DNA from: MPNP01 sp965221445
Lineage (GTDB): Bacteria; Pseudomonadota; Alphaproteobacteria; Rhodobacterales; Rhodobacteraceae
Reading direction: 5' to 3'
Assembly (NCBI GenBank): GCA_965221445.1
Contig: CBDCSF010000013.1
Location: 2,108,001-2,172,000 of the forward strand
Length of the DNA stretch: 64,000 nucleotides
A program made the position numbers and the translations under genes. Within the stretch, counting starts at the first letter, position 1, and each line of letters starts with the position of its first letter. Below the pieces are notes generated by a model, which was not told where the DNA came from, searched no databases, and saw only the letters and a program-made list of their open reading frames with translations. Shown piece by piece: positions 1 through 8,748 of the stretch.

Positions 1-149
1 TCTTCGGTATCCCTCTGGATACAAGACTCCAAGGCCTCAGCCACATAAGTCTTTACGCTCTTTCCACTGGCCTGGGCTATCTCTTTCAATTCCTCATGCA
101 AATCAGGCAAAAGATCTATTGATACCCTAGTCGATGTTTTGGTTCCCAT
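1..149 (-). CDS. Ribbon-helix-helix (CopG/Arc-type) antitoxin-like protein, partial
   Basis: The frame starts at an ATG at 149 and runs off the left edge of the window, giving about 49 residues. The visible part has a short polar N-terminus (MGTKTSTRVSIDLLPDLHEE), then a helix-turn-helix stretch ending in KSVKTYVAEALES. A beta strand with alternating TRVSIDL residues followed by two helices is the ribbon-helix-helix pattern of antitoxins and small repressors. The partner toxin, if there is one, would lie outside the window. Assignment is by pattern only. Confidence 0.6.
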   Translation of the reverse strand, partial: MGTKTSTRVSIDLLPDLHEELKEIAQASGKSVKTYVAEALESCIQRDTE

Positions 150-419
150 GATACACAATCCCTGTCAACGAAAATATAAGATGACATATAAGCACAACAC
201 ACTGTCATTGTCAATTAGCCCCCATTCTGCAGTCATTGAAAACAAAAAAGGGTTGTTTTCCGAGGTGTTCAGATACCTCGAAGGGTGAGGATGTGCGTTA
301 AATCAAAAATGAGAGAGAGGTTAGCGGCCAATTATGGTTGTTTCGGTTTATGTTCATGATTATATCCCAAGTTCGATAAGTGAGCCATCCAGTTATCCAT
401 AAACGAGGAGAGCAGAGAT

Positions 420-755
420 ATGTATGATTGTGATTCTGAATTGTTGGTCGAGTTTCTCCGTGAGATGAGAGATAATGATGGAAGTTGTTATCTACATGTG
501 TCATCTGATGGAGGAGCTCAAGAAAGAGATGATAAAAAGAAAAAACGTCATCTTGAATTTTTGGTTAAGACCGGTCGGGCCGAAAAGGAAAATAAAATCG
601 AGTTTCGAATAACAAAAGACGGAGATGACTTTCTGAATGCCATTGACAAAGACAAGGATACCTAGAAGAAGTTCCTTGAATTATATGAGAAGGGCATACC
701 CTACGTGACAGCTGCCCGTAAAGTGGTCGAATTACTTGATAACCTAACCAAGTGA
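420..755 (+). pseudogene. DUF2513-like protein interrupted by an in-frame amber codon
   Basis: An open frame from the ATG at 420 encodes 81 residues and stops at TAG (663-665). The same frame then continues 29 codons to TGA at 753-755. The middle (RHLEFLVKTG, FRITKDGDDFLNAI) resembles DUF2513 proteins, in which the HL-x-LLVE-G stretch is followed by GHDFLDAI. Family members usually have a Trp just after that motif, and the TAG falls at that place (DKDT-stop-KKF), so one TGG to TAG change would explain it. DUF2513 proteins are small, poorly characterised, and common on phages and islands. I read this as a recently inactivated gene; an authentic 81-residue product remains possible. Confidence 0.5.
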
Positions 756-779
756 TAACAGTCAGAAAACAGACTGACA

Positions 780-1140
780 TTTAAAGGACCCCTTGGTGGG
801 CGGAATACGGTACCACGACTTACCATCCCGGTAGATCGACTTCGCTCCGTCATCACGGTTTTCGACAACCGCCCTAAGGGCATCCCTGCCTGCCTCCCAG
901 CTCGCTGCAACAATCTCGGCCTCAACCGCGGCAAAATCATCCCCCAGATGATCGCTCAGGTAAATGTCCGTGCACGAAACAGCAAACTTGGCAATCATCG
1001 GGAGAAGTGCCGGGGGAATATTATCCAAAAAATTCTTGGTGGTATCTTTATCTCTTACTATATGTAAGGTCATCGGGAATGCCTTCTGTTCTAGTTAAAA
1101 TGTGAGATATTAAGGCGTTCCCGACCTTCCCAAAAATCAC
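780..1140 (-). mobile_element. Remnant of an ISKra4-family insertion sequence (5' end of transposase)
   Basis: The minus strand at 762-1073 encodes 103 residues, of which the part VENRDDGAKSIYRDGKSWY matches the N-terminal region of the complete ISKra4-type transposase at 60555-61988 (AENRDDGARTIERDNKSWY). Similarity extends upstream of the start codon: both copies have a short leader containing GTTCCCGA followed by CCTTCCC. Homology stops near 780, about 100 codons into a roughly 480-codon gene, so most of the element is gone. The copies are diverged, so this is an older insertion than the intact one. Its upstream end abuts the gene at 1220. Confidence 0.7.
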
Positions 1141-1219
1141 CAACGCGTTCGTTTAGGTAGGGAAAAAGCAAAAACAAACACAGGCCTCAAACGAATCAAT
1201 ATACGATAAAATAACAGAA

Positions 1220-2587
1220 TTGGTCTCTGCAGGAGAATCTGAAACCCTGGAGTTCAAAGAAACAACTGGAGCAAGGAAAGAAGTTGCCAAGACAGTTTGT
1301 GCTATGTCGAATCGGAGTGGAGGATATGTGTTGATTGGTGTAAAACCAAATGGTCAGGTAGTAGGTCAACAAGTAGGTGATAATACAGTGGAAAAATTAA
1401 ATTCAGAGATTCAGAGGATTGAACCATCCGTTTATCCTCGGATTGAACCGATTCCTATATCAGAGAGTTCAGATGTAATTGCTGTTGATGTAAGATCTGG
1501 TCAAGTGCAACCATACAGTTATCAAGGTAAATCCTACATTCGTGTAGGCAATACAACACAAGTTATGTCAAGTGATGAGTATCACCAAGTTCTTTTTGAG
1601 CGAATGCACAGTGTACAGCGTTGGGAAAACCAACCCGCTGAGGGATGGACAATTGATGATTTAGATCAGGAGGAAATTCGCATCACAGTCGCAGAAGCAG
1701 TCAGGTTAGGCAGGCTGTCTGAACCAAAAGGTGGACAACCAGAGGATTTGTTACGTGGGTTGGGATTGCTCCGTGACGGGGTTCTCTTTAGAGCTGCAGC
1801 CGTACTGTTTGGTGACAAAGAAAAACTTGAATTCGAAACGCCGCAATGCTTGCTTAAGGTGGCTATATTCAGAGGACTTGATCGCTCAGAGTTTTTGGAT
1901 AATCGGCAATTTACAGGAAATGCATTTTCACTTCTTGCGAGGGCTGTAAATTTTCTTAGGGATAGTGTTCCGATCGCTAGTCGTTTTGAACCCGGAAAAA
2001 TGGAGCGTATTGATGAACCATTATACCCTCCCCTAGCTACGAGAGAAGCTCTAGCGAATGCTTTTTGCCACCGAGACTATTCAATTGGAGGGGGCTCTGT
2101 AGGGCTTGCGATCTATGACGACCGCTTGGAAGTGACTTCAACAGGAGGGCTTCATTTCGGCCTAACACCCGAAACTCTATTCCGTCCCCACGAATCAAAA
2201 CCTTGGAATCCCCTTATTGCAAGAACATTTTATATGCGTGGTATTATTGAGGAATGGGGCCTTGGTACATTGAAAATAGCGGATCGGGCTGTAGCAGCCG
2301 GATTACCCCATCCAGAGATTGAAGAAAATAACAACTGTGTAACTGTGCGCTTTCGTAGTTCTGTAATTAAATCATTACATTTAAATCAAGGTGGATTGAC
2401 GAATCAACAGGTAGAAATCTTATTACTACTCAAATCAAAGGGCGCTCTGTCCCTTAGAGAAATTCATGCGTCTTTAAAGATGAAGACAAAAAAGCGGAAG
2501 TTGCAGGAAGATTTAACTATACTTAAGATAAAGGGATTAACAGAACCGCATGGGATAGGTCGGGGTGCACGTTGGTTGTCTTTATAG
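1220..2587 (+). CDS. AlbA_2-domain transcriptional regulator / putative ATP-binding protein
   Basis: A protein of 455 residues. The N-terminus (GESETLEFKETTG, then SNRSGGYVLIGV) is the AlbA_2 (Schlafen AlbA-like) domain. The middle (REALANAFCHRDYSIGGGSVGLAIYDDRLEVTSTGGL, followed by NPLIARTFYMRGIIEEWGLGT) is the ATP-binding HATPase_c_4 module of such regulators, and the C-terminus looks like a winged helix (LSLREIHASLKM). The indicated start is TTG at 1220, but the coding frame is open upstream to about 1157 and encodes further family-like residues (IYDKITEL) with no ATG. The natural start was therefore probably removed by the adjacent ISKra4 insertion. Function is unknown; members often occur in defence or stress loci. 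Confidence 0.75.
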   Translation: MVSAGESETLEFKETTGARKEVAKTVCAMSNRSGGYVLIGVKPNGQVVGQQVGDNTVEKLNSEIQRIEPSVYPRIEPIPISESSDVIAVDVRSGQVQPYSYQGKSYIRVGNTTQVMSSDEYHQVLFERMHSVQRWENQPAEGWTIDDLDQEEIRITVAEAVRLGRLSEPKGGQPEDLLRGLGLLRDGVLFRAAAVLFGDKEKLEFETPQCLLKVAIFRGLDRSEFLDNRQFTGNAFSLLARAVNFLRDSVPIASRFEPGKMERIDEPLYPPLATREALANAFCHRDYSIGGGSVGLAIYDDRLEVTSTGGLHFGLTPETLFRPHESKPWNPLIARTFYMRGIIEEWGLGTLKIADRAVAAGLPHPEIEENNNCVTVRFRSSVIKSLHLNQGGLTNQQVEILLLLKSKGALSLREIHASLKMKTKKRKLQEDLTILKIKGLTEPHGIGRGARWLSL

Positions 2588-2600
2588 AAGATTGGTAGAT

Positions 2601-2768
2601 TTGCGTAGGTCATTCTGATTAAACGCACGGGTGATTACGCTAATTGCACGGGCCATTCTGGTCAATTACCTGGGCCCATCCGTCCCATTGCACTTACACT
2701 CCCTTCTGATGGTAGTCCATACTGTCCAATGATACAGTCGATTAGGAGTGATTGCGTAGGTCATTCTG
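2601..2768. repeat. Three degenerate copies of a 17-bp intergenic repeat
   Basis: TTGCGTAGGTCATTCTG occurs exactly at 2601-2617 and at 2752-2768, and a related form TTGCACGGGCCATTCTG at 2644-2660. All are in the same orientation in the gap between the AlbA_2 gene and the BKACE gene. The remaining sequence of the gap holds no convincing reading frame. The repeats could be binding sites or decayed repeat-element pieces. Confidence 0.6.
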
Positions 2769-2791
2769 TAAATACCACAGACAATTATATT

Positions 2792-3724
2792 CTAGAAGGA
2801 AACTCGGTCGCCACCCTTTAAGTCGAGGATTGCCCTGGCTTCATCAGGTGATGCGATCTCATGTCCAAGATCCTCCACTATACGACGGATTTTCGTAACC
2901 TGGGCAGCGTTTGATTCGGCAAGTTTCCCACGAGAAATGTAAAGACTGTCTTCCAGGCCTACTCGAAGGTTACCACCCATTTGACTGGCTGTTGTTGCAA
3001 GGGGCATTTGGGATTTCCCTGCACCAAGTACTGACCATCGGTAATCATTGCCGAAAAGACGATCGGCAGTGTTTTTCATAAAAACCAGATTCTCCACCTC
3101 AGGTCCAATCCCTCCCAGAATTCCAAAGATGAACTGAATAAAGACAGGAGGTTTGAAAAGCCCCATATCCATGAAAAACTTCAGGTTATAGAGGTGTCCA
3201 ACATCGTAACATTCATGTTCGAACTTGATATTGTGTTCGGCTAGGTTTTCGGCAGCAATCCTGATGTCCTCAAAGGTATTTCGAAAAATATTTCCCTCAG
3301 AGCTTTTGACATACTCTTCTTCCCAATCAAATTTCCAGGTGGAATAACGACTGGCAATGGGATGGAAAGCGAAATTCAAGCTTCCCATGTTGAGAGAACA
3401 CATTTCTGGTGAGAATGTTTTGGCAGGTTTGATTCTGTCCTGAATCGAGAGCTTTAGCGATCCACCGGTAGAAATGTTCACCACAGAATCGGTGGATTGT
3501 TTAATACGGCTCAAAAATGGTCTGAAATCTGCTAGTTCAACGGAAGGTGAACCGTCTTCGGGGTTGCGAGCATGCAGGTGTAAAATTGATGCCCCAGCTT
3601 CCGCGGCTGCAATGGACTGAGTGGCAATGTCATCATAGGTGTACGGTAAAGCATCAGACATGGTGGGTGTATGTATTGCGCCAGTGATGGCACAGGTAAT
3701 AACAATTTTCTTTTGCTTGGCCAA
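2792..3724 (-). CDS. BKACE (DUF849) beta-keto acid cleavage enzyme
   Basis: 310 residues, close to the usual length of the 3-keto-5-aminohexanoate cleavage enzyme family. These TIM-barrel zinc enzymes condense a beta-keto acid with acetyl-CoA, giving acetoacetate and a new acyl-CoA. Visible family features are the N-terminal KIVITCAITGAIHTP strand, AAEAGASILHLHAR (the HxH zinc ligands), VVNISTGGS, and the central KFEHECYDVGHLYN with further conserved acid and histidine residues. The substrate cannot be read from sequence; members act on carnitine, lysine and dicarboxylate intermediates. It stands apart from ubiG (164-bp gap) and has its own ATG with a weak upstream site. Confidence 0.9.
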   Translation of the reverse strand: MAKQKKIVITCAITGAIHTPTMSDALPYTYDDIATQSIAAAEAGASILHLHARNPEDGSPSVELADFRPFLSRIKQSTDSVVNISTGGSLKLSIQDRIKPAKTFSPEMCSLNMGSLNFAFHPIASRYSTWKFDWEEEYVKSSEGNIFRNTFEDIRIAAENLAEHNIKFEHECYDVGHLYNLKFFMDMGLFKPPVFIQFIFGILGGIGPEVENLVFMKNTADRLFGNDYRWSVLGAGKSQMPLATTASQMGGNLRVGLEDSLYISRGKLAESNAAQVTKIRRIVEDLGHEIASPDEARAILDLKGGDRVSF

Positions 3725-3888
3725 TCCTTACTCCTAAACTTGTAGCAACCAAAAATAATAATTGAGAGTGGTTGTAGAATATTCCCAGCCCAAATTAAAC
3801 CGTAATCTCACCAGAGTTCCAGATATTTCCAGATAAGGGGTGGATTTTTATGCCAGGAAATTGGAACGTTATTCCATCAAAAAGCAAT

Positions 3889-4662
3889 TTATACTCCAGG
3901 TTCGGATAATTTGCTTGCGGTAATGTAATTCACATCAAAATCTCTATCTGAAAGAGACCACTCAGAAAACAAGGGGTTAAACACAAACCCCTTCAAGTCA
4001 ATCATATCAAGACCAACGTTGCCAAGCATCGCCTTTAATTCGTCAGGTTTGATAAATTTACTCCAATCGTGAGTTCCGATTGGAAGCATTCGGAGCAAAT
4101 ATTCTGCACCGACTATTGCCATCATGAAACTCTTGGCGTTCCTGTTTAAAGTAGAACAAATAAACAAACCCTCCCTGTTCAGGAGGCGACGGCAGGAAGC
4201 CAGAAAGTCTTGAGGATCCTTGACGTGTTCAATTACCTCCAGGCAGAAGACAGCGTCAAATTTTACACCTTTTTCGGCAAGCTCTTCGGAAGATATCTTT
4301 TCATACATGATATTCAGGTCAAAGGATTTGGCATGTTCAGTGGCTACCATGATATTTCGCTCTGCAACGTCAATCCCATGAACCGTTGCACCAAGCCGAG
4401 CCATGGGTTCTGTAAGCAGGCCTCCCCCACAGCCGATATCCAGAATACTCAGATCCTTGAAAGGTAGGGGGGTACTTAAATCCCTGTCAAATTCCAGCAT
4501 GATCTGGCTGTTGATATAATCCAGGCGGGTTGGATTCATCTGGTGAAGTGGCTTGAATTTCCCTTTTGGATCCCACCATTCCTGAGCCAGAGCATCAAAT
4601 TTCCTCACTTCTTCCTCATTTATGGAAATTGATAGAGAAGGTTCTTGTTTCTTAATGGCCAT
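3889..4662 (-). CDS. ubiG: Ubiquinone biosynthesis O-methyltransferase UbiG
   Basis: 257 residues, matching UbiG. UbiG carries out both O-methylation steps of ubiquinone synthesis using S-adenosylmethionine. The N-terminus contains the typical EVRKFDALAQEWWDPKGKFKPLHQMNPTRLDYI signature in three adjacent blocks, followed by SAM motif I (LDIGCGGGLLTEPMARLGA), the acidic GIDVAERN strand end, and FDAVFCLEVIEHV. The C-terminal THDWSKFIKPDEL block is also conserved. This is the strongest indicator that the host makes ubiquinone and is proteobacterial. Next gene upstream is the GntR regulator on the same strand, 149 bp away; no functional link is expected. Confidence 0.95.
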   Translation of the reverse strand: MAIKKQEPSLSISINEEEVRKFDALAQEWWDPKGKFKPLHQMNPTRLDYINSQIMLEFDRDLSTPLPFKDLSILDIGCGGGLLTEPMARLGATVHGIDVAERNIMVATEHAKSFDLNIMYEKISSEELAEKGVKFDAVFCLEVIEHVKDPQDFLASCRRLLNREGLFICSTLNRNAKSFMMAIVGAEYLLRMLPIGTHDWSKFIKPDELKAMLGNVGLDMIDLKGFVFNPLFSEWSLSDRDFDVNYITASKLSEPGV

Positions 4663-4811
4663 ATTCGTAAACGATCATTGTTGCTGGTTGATAAAAACCC
4701 TTGGTTTTGTGTTCTCTAAACTCTCAGGAACAATTGTCTGTATATAACATTCTTGGGGACTTTCTTGGTAAAAGTCACACACTGAGCGAAAAACGTTTCA
4801 ATCCTGCCAAG

Positions 4812-5546
4812 CTAGATGTCCTTGAAATATTCCCTGACCTGATTCCAAGCAAATGCCAGATGCAATCGCAAATGCTCCTCCGCCGCATCAGGATCGCGCA
4901 TCAGTATGGCCTCATAAATTTCTTGATGAGCCTCAAAATTTTTTTGATTGGTTTCTGGGCTAAACGGCATCTTTAACCACCGCGGGGATAACCAGGCCGT
5001 GTAGGCTCTGTGGATAGCCGGTAGAACTGGATTTTTAGATATTTGATAAAAGACCGAATGAAAGGATACATCAGTTTCATAGAATAACTCACTGTTATTA
5101 ATTGCTTCCTCGTTCTGTAAAAGGGCCTCTTTCAAAGTAGCTATATCTTCCTTTTCGGCTTCGGTGGCAGCCTGACGGACAAGCATAGATTCGAGCAATA
5201 TTCTCGTATCATAAAGATTTTTGACACTACCTGGTTCAACCAAAAAACGTGAAACCACATCGTTAACTGCATAAAATGCAGCATCAAAGTCGGACTTTCG
5301 AACAACCGGTCGATAGCGGTGGCGAGCTTCTACCAGTCCTTTGTTCGCCAAAGCGAGAATTGCCTCTCGGACAACTGTACGGCTGACACCAAGAGATTCG
5401 ACTATTTTTCGTTCCGTAGGTAAGGGTTCACCCTCCTTTAACTGTCCTGAATTGATCAATTCGACAAAGTGTCGGATAAGATCATCCGCAGCTCTACTAT
5501 CTTTGGTCTTTCCATTTGAAGTGTCTATGTTGTTTGTATTCTTCAT
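4812..5546 (-). CDS. FadR-type GntR transcriptional regulator (FCD domain)
   Basis: 244 residues. The first ~85 hold a GntR winged helix (AADDLIRHFVELINSGQLKEG, LPTERKIVESLGVSRTVVREA, GLVEARHR). Residues ~105-230 are the all-helical FCD ligand-binding domain, with acidic and histidine residues placed for a metal (DVSFHSVFYQISKNP, HQEIYEAILMRDPDAAEEH). FCD regulators sense organic acids or sugar acids and usually repress the neighbouring catabolic operon. It is divergent from the sugar-acid operon starting near 5656, and a FadR-family operator match lies between them, so it is very likely that operon's local repressor. Confidence 0.9.
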   Translation of the reverse strand: MKNTNNIDTSNGKTKDSRAADDLIRHFVELINSGQLKEGEPLPTERKIVESLGVSRTVVREAILALANKGLVEARHRYRPVVRKSDFDAAFYAVNDVVSRFLVEPGSVKNLYDTRILLESMLVRQAATEAEKEDIATLKEALLQNEEAINNSELFYETDVSFHSVFYQISKNPVLPAIHRAYTAWLSPRWLKMPFSPETNQKNFEAHQEIYEAILMRDPDAAEEHLRLHLAFAWNQVREYFKDI

Positions 5547-5583
5547 TGATTCTATCTAAGACAAAAAAACTAATTAAGTGGTT

Positions 5584-5594
5584 TGGTCAGACAA
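5584..5594. promoter_or_regulatory. Candidate operator for the FadR-type GntR regulator
   Basis: TGGTCAGACAA fits the FadR-subfamily consensus TnGTnnnACnA and extends to a longer imperfect palindrome, TTTGGTCAGACAAA. It lies 38 bp upstream of the regulator's ATG and about 60-70 bp upstream of the enolase-superfamily gene, inside the divergent promoter, where it could control both directions. Only one copy was found by eye. Confidence 0.5.
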
Positions 5595-5655
5595 AAAGGA
5601 CCTCCACGACGATAATATTTAAATGTTTTGGTATCAAACAGGAAATATTAAGGAT

Positions 5656-6744
5656 ATGTGCAGTCTAGAACAATTTGAAGTTAACCTTTTCAAGATTCCG
5701 CTTGCAGAGGTATTAACCGATGCCAAGCATGGTGATCATACTCATTTCGAATTAATTACTGTCTCCTTGAAGTTGGCAGATGGAACTGAGGGAACCGGAT
5801 ACACATATACCGGAGGATGGGGTGGAAAAGCAATAAAGGCCTTGCTTGAATATGATGTCAAACCCTTTCTGTTGGGTAAAGACACGGTTGATGTTGAAGC
5901 ACTCTACGAAGAAATGCAATGGCGTCTTCATTATGTTGGTCGAGGAGGAATAGTTTCCTTTGCAATTTCTGCTACCGATATTGCGTTGTGGGATATTAGG
6001 TGCAAGAGAGCTGATCAGCCTCTCTGGAAATTGGCAGGAGGATTTTCTGACCGTTGTCAGGTATATGCCGGCGGGATTGATTTGAATTTTCCTCTGGAAA
6101 AACTGCTCGGTTCCATTCAAGGTTATATTGACAGGGGATTTAATGCAGTAAAAATCAAGGTAGGACAACCAACTCTTGAGGAAGATGTAGAAAGGGTCAG
6201 GGCAGTGCGCGAATTTATTGGCCCCGAAATGACCTTCATGGTGGACGCCAATTATGCCTTGACCGAAAGTGAAGCCATAGATGCTGCGGAGGCTTTTAAG
6301 CCGTACAACATTCTATGGTTTGAAGAGCCAATCATTCCCGATAACTACAAGGGCTACGGTCGTATAGCCGATACCACCGGTATGCCTCTTGCCATGGGAG
6401 AAAACCTGCATACAATCCATGAGTTTGAGTACGCATTCAGTGATTCAAAATTGAGCTTTATCCAACCGGATGCATCAAATTGTGGCGGCATTACCGGATG
6501 GTTGCAGGTTGCGGAGCTATCAAGGAAAAATAATATTCCGATTTGTAGCCACGGGATGCAAGAGTTACATGTAAGTCTGGTTTCAGCTCAGCCCAATGCT
6601 GGTTGGCTGGAAGTTCATTCTTTTCCAATTGACCAATATACCATTTGTCCATTAAAGGTGGAGGAGCACATGGCGGTTGCTCCCAAAATACCAGGTACAG
6701 GAGTAACTTTTGATTGGGACAAACTTCATCTCACAAGTGATTAG
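5656..6744 (+). CDS. Enolase-superfamily sugar-acid enzyme, resembling 3,6-anhydro-L-galactonate cycloisomerase
   Basis: Mandelate racemase-type protein; 362 residues from the ATG at 5656, or 373 from an ATG at 5623 (neither has an ideal ribosome site). Catalytic residues are recognisable: KIKVG (K166/K168), metal ligands D197, E223 and E249, and a H299 base in CSHGMQE. The N-terminal DAKHGDHTHFELIT and GTGYTYTGGWGG segments and the QPDASNCGG and MGENLHTIHEF blocks strongly recall the 3,6-anhydro-alpha-L-galactonate cycloisomerase of agar-utilising Vibrio. That comparison is from memory and the true substrate is uncertain. It heads an operon with a Zn dehydrogenase and a KduD-like SDR, consistent with a product of the 2-keto-3-deoxy sugar acid type. 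Confidence 0.8.
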   Translation: MCSLEQFEVNLFKIPLAEVLTDAKHGDHTHFELITVSLKLADGTEGTGYTYTGGWGGKAIKALLEYDVKPFLLGKDTVDVEALYEEMQWRLHYVGRGGIVSFAISATDIALWDIRCKRADQPLWKLAGGFSDRCQVYAGGIDLNFPLEKLLGSIQGYIDRGFNAVKIKVGQPTLEEDVERVRAVREFIGPEMTFMVDANYALTESEAIDAAEAFKPYNILWFEEPIIPDNYKGYGRIADTTGMPLAMGENLHTIHEFEYAFSDSKLSFIQPDASNCGGITGWLQVAELSRKNNIPICSHGMQELHVSLVSAQPNAGWLEVHSFPIDQYTICPLKVEEHMAVAPKIPGTGVTFDWDKLHLTSD

Positions 6745-6753
6745 GTCAATTCA

Positions 6754-7779
6754 ATGGATGGTACATATTTAGCTGCTTATTACCGTGGCAACCATTCCTT
6801 TACCCTAGATCGGAGAACATTGAGAAAGCCTAAACCTGAGGAGGTTACGGTTAAGGTCAAGTATTGTGGAATTTGTGGTACTGATATGCACATCTTTCAT
6901 GGAGACATGGATAAGCGAGTCGGACATGAACGGGTTATCGGGCATGAAATGTCTGGTATCGTAATGGCTGTGGGCGAAGATTGCGATGACATAGAGTCTG
7001 GAGACAAGGTCGTTGTTCGTCCACTTGATCATTGTGGTGATTGCCCGGCATGTAATACAGGCCTAAGCCACATTTGCCACAATCTTAAATGCCTTGGACT
7101 TGATTCTCATGGGGCGATGCAGGAATTTTGGACGGTACCTGCCCATACGATTCATGTATTGCCTACTGATTTACAAATGGACCATGCTGCCCTCATCGAA
7201 CCTCTTGCCGTTGCCTGTCACAGTGTCCGATTGTCAAGCCTCAAGGATGAAGATGTCATAGTCATTGGGGGTGGTCCCATAGGAGCATTGGTTGCTATGA
7301 TGGCTAGGGGTGAAGGTGGAAGGGTAATGATTTCTGAAATCAATCCTCATCGAATCGCTGTATTGGAAGATCTGGAATTTGTGGTCATAAACCCTTTGGA
7401 AAAGGATTTAGCTGCCGAGGTCAGTAAGCGTACCAATGGGAAGGGGGTTGATGTCGTTTTTGAGGTGTCCGGTTCTCAAGCTGGAGTTGACATAATGACG
7501 GCGGTTGCTGCTACCAGGGCACGTTTGATTATGGTTGCCATCCATGCCGTAAAGCCACAGATTGATCTGTTTCAGTTTTTCTGGCGAGAACTGCAGTTGA
7601 TGGGAACCAGAGTTTACGAACAAGAAGATTTTGAGAAGGCTATTGACATAATAGGCAATGGTTTTTTCGATATAGAAACACTTATAACCGATATCAGGCC
7701 CTTAACTGAAATCCAGGCTGCTTTTGAGGATTTGGACCAGGATCCTTCGGCAATGAAAACCCTGATTAGTATAGGATAG
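6754..7779 (+). CDS. Zinc-dependent alcohol dehydrogenase (MDR; sorbitol/threonine dehydrogenase type)
   Basis: 341 residues, normal for the medium-chain dehydrogenase family. Catalytic zinc ligands are C41 in GICGTD and H64/E65 in IGHEMSG. The structural zinc site is complete (C94, C97, C100, C108 in DHCGDCPAC..HIC). The NAD-binding Rossmann turn is IVIGGGPIGAL near residue 170. It starts 9 bp after the preceding enolase-superfamily gene and ends 5 bp before the SDR gene, so all three are co-transcribed. The likely job is oxidising or reducing a hydroxyl of a sugar acid intermediate; family members include L-idonate 5-dehydrogenase and threonine dehydrogenase. Substrate is inferred from context only. 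Confidence 0.88.
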   Translation: MDGTYLAAYYRGNHSFTLDRRTLRKPKPEEVTVKVKYCGICGTDMHIFHGDMDKRVGHERVIGHEMSGIVMAVGEDCDDIESGDKVVVRPLDHCGDCPACNTGLSHICHNLKCLGLDSHGAMQEFWTVPAHTIHVLPTDLQMDHAALIEPLAVACHSVRLSSLKDEDVIVIGGGPIGALVAMMARGEGGRVMISEINPHRIAVLEDLEFVVINPLEKDLAAEVSKRTNGKGVDVVFEVSGSQAGVDIMTAVAATRARLIMVAIHAVKPQIDLFQFFWRELQLMGTRVYEQEDFEKAIDIIGNGFFDIETLITDIRPLTEIQAAFEDLDQDPSAMKTLISIG

Positions 7780-7784
7780 AGTTT

Positions 7785-8555
7785 ATGAATGTGTCGTCAC
7801 TTTTTGATTTAACAGGTAAGGTTGCCCTTGTTACCGGGTGTCGGCGTGGTATAGGCAGAGGTATGACCGAAGCTTTGGCAAGTGCAGGTGCAGATATCAT
7901 AGGAGTGAGTGCTTCTCTTGAGAAAAGAGGGAGTGATGTTGAAAAAGCAGTTCGAAATTCGGGTCGAAATTTTAAGGGCTACCAATGCAACTTTCAACAA
8001 CGTGAAACTCTTTACGAGTTTATAGCTCAACTTGAGAAGAACGGAGATGTTCCCGACATTCTGGTGAACAATGCTGGTGCCATTAGACGCAAACCGGCCG
8101 TTCAGCATCCTGACACATGGTGGGATGAGATTTTGGAGATTAATCTGACAGCCCAATTTATCCTGAGTCGTGAAATAGGACGAAGAATGGTCGAGAGGGG
8201 AGGTGGAAAAATCATATTCACGGCCTCAATACTTACCTTCCAGGGTGGAATTAACGTACCAGGATATTCAACCTCCAAGGGAGGTATAGGTCAATTAACC
8301 AAGGCTCTTGCCAACGAATGGGCCAGTAAAGGGGTAAACGTCAATGCCATCGCTCCGGGCTATATAGCGACAGACAATACATTGGCTTTATACAATGATG
8401 TCGACCGAAACAGGGCAATTGTGGAAAGAATACCTGCGGGCAGGTGGGGAAAGCCTGATGATTTGGGTGGTCCGGTTATTTTTCTTGCTTCGTCAGCTTC
8501 GGATTATGTAAATGGTGAGATTCTTACGGTTGATGGAGGGTGGATGGGTAGGTAA
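7785..8555 (+). CDS. KduD-like short-chain dehydrogenase (2-keto-3-deoxygluconate dehydrogenase type)
   Basis: 256 residues, classical SDR. The cofactor motif TGCRRGIG lies at ~17-24, NNAGA at ~92, the catalytic Ser in FTASILTFQGG, and the Tyr/Lys pair in GYSTSKGG. Several blocks are highly typical of KduD: AGAIRRKPAVQHPDTWWDEI, INVPGYSTSKGGIGQLTKAL, NVNAIAPGYIATDNT, ERIPAGRWGKPDDL and a DGGW C-terminus. KduD interconverts 2-keto-3-deoxygluconate and 2,5-diketo-3-deoxygluconate. Its presence beside an enzyme predicted to make a 2-keto-3-deoxy acid makes chemical sense. It ends the first gene block; a 193-bp gap separates it from the TRAP binding protein. Confidence 0.88.
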   Translation: MNVSSLFDLTGKVALVTGCRRGIGRGMTEALASAGADIIGVSASLEKRGSDVEKAVRNSGRNFKGYQCNFQQRETLYEFIAQLEKNGDVPDILVNNAGAIRRKPAVQHPDTWWDEILEINLTAQFILSREIGRRMVERGGGKIIFTASILTFQGGINVPGYSTSKGGIGQLTKALANEWASKGVNVNAIAPGYIATDNTLALYNDVDRNRAIVERIPAGRWGKPDDLGGPVIFLASSASDYVNGEILTVDGGWMGR

Positions 8556-8748
8556 ATACACATTCACACGCATCAGATTCGGCCAGAAACCGGCACAAAA
8601 ATACATCTGGATAGTCCTTGTTTTTCTCGAAATATTTGCCTCAAATTTCTAATTGCACATCTGTTATCAAATCCTTACTTTAGTCCTACCAAATTTTAAC
8701 TTTCGCATATTGGCGGGGGAGAAAAAGTCTTTTATATGGAGGATAATA

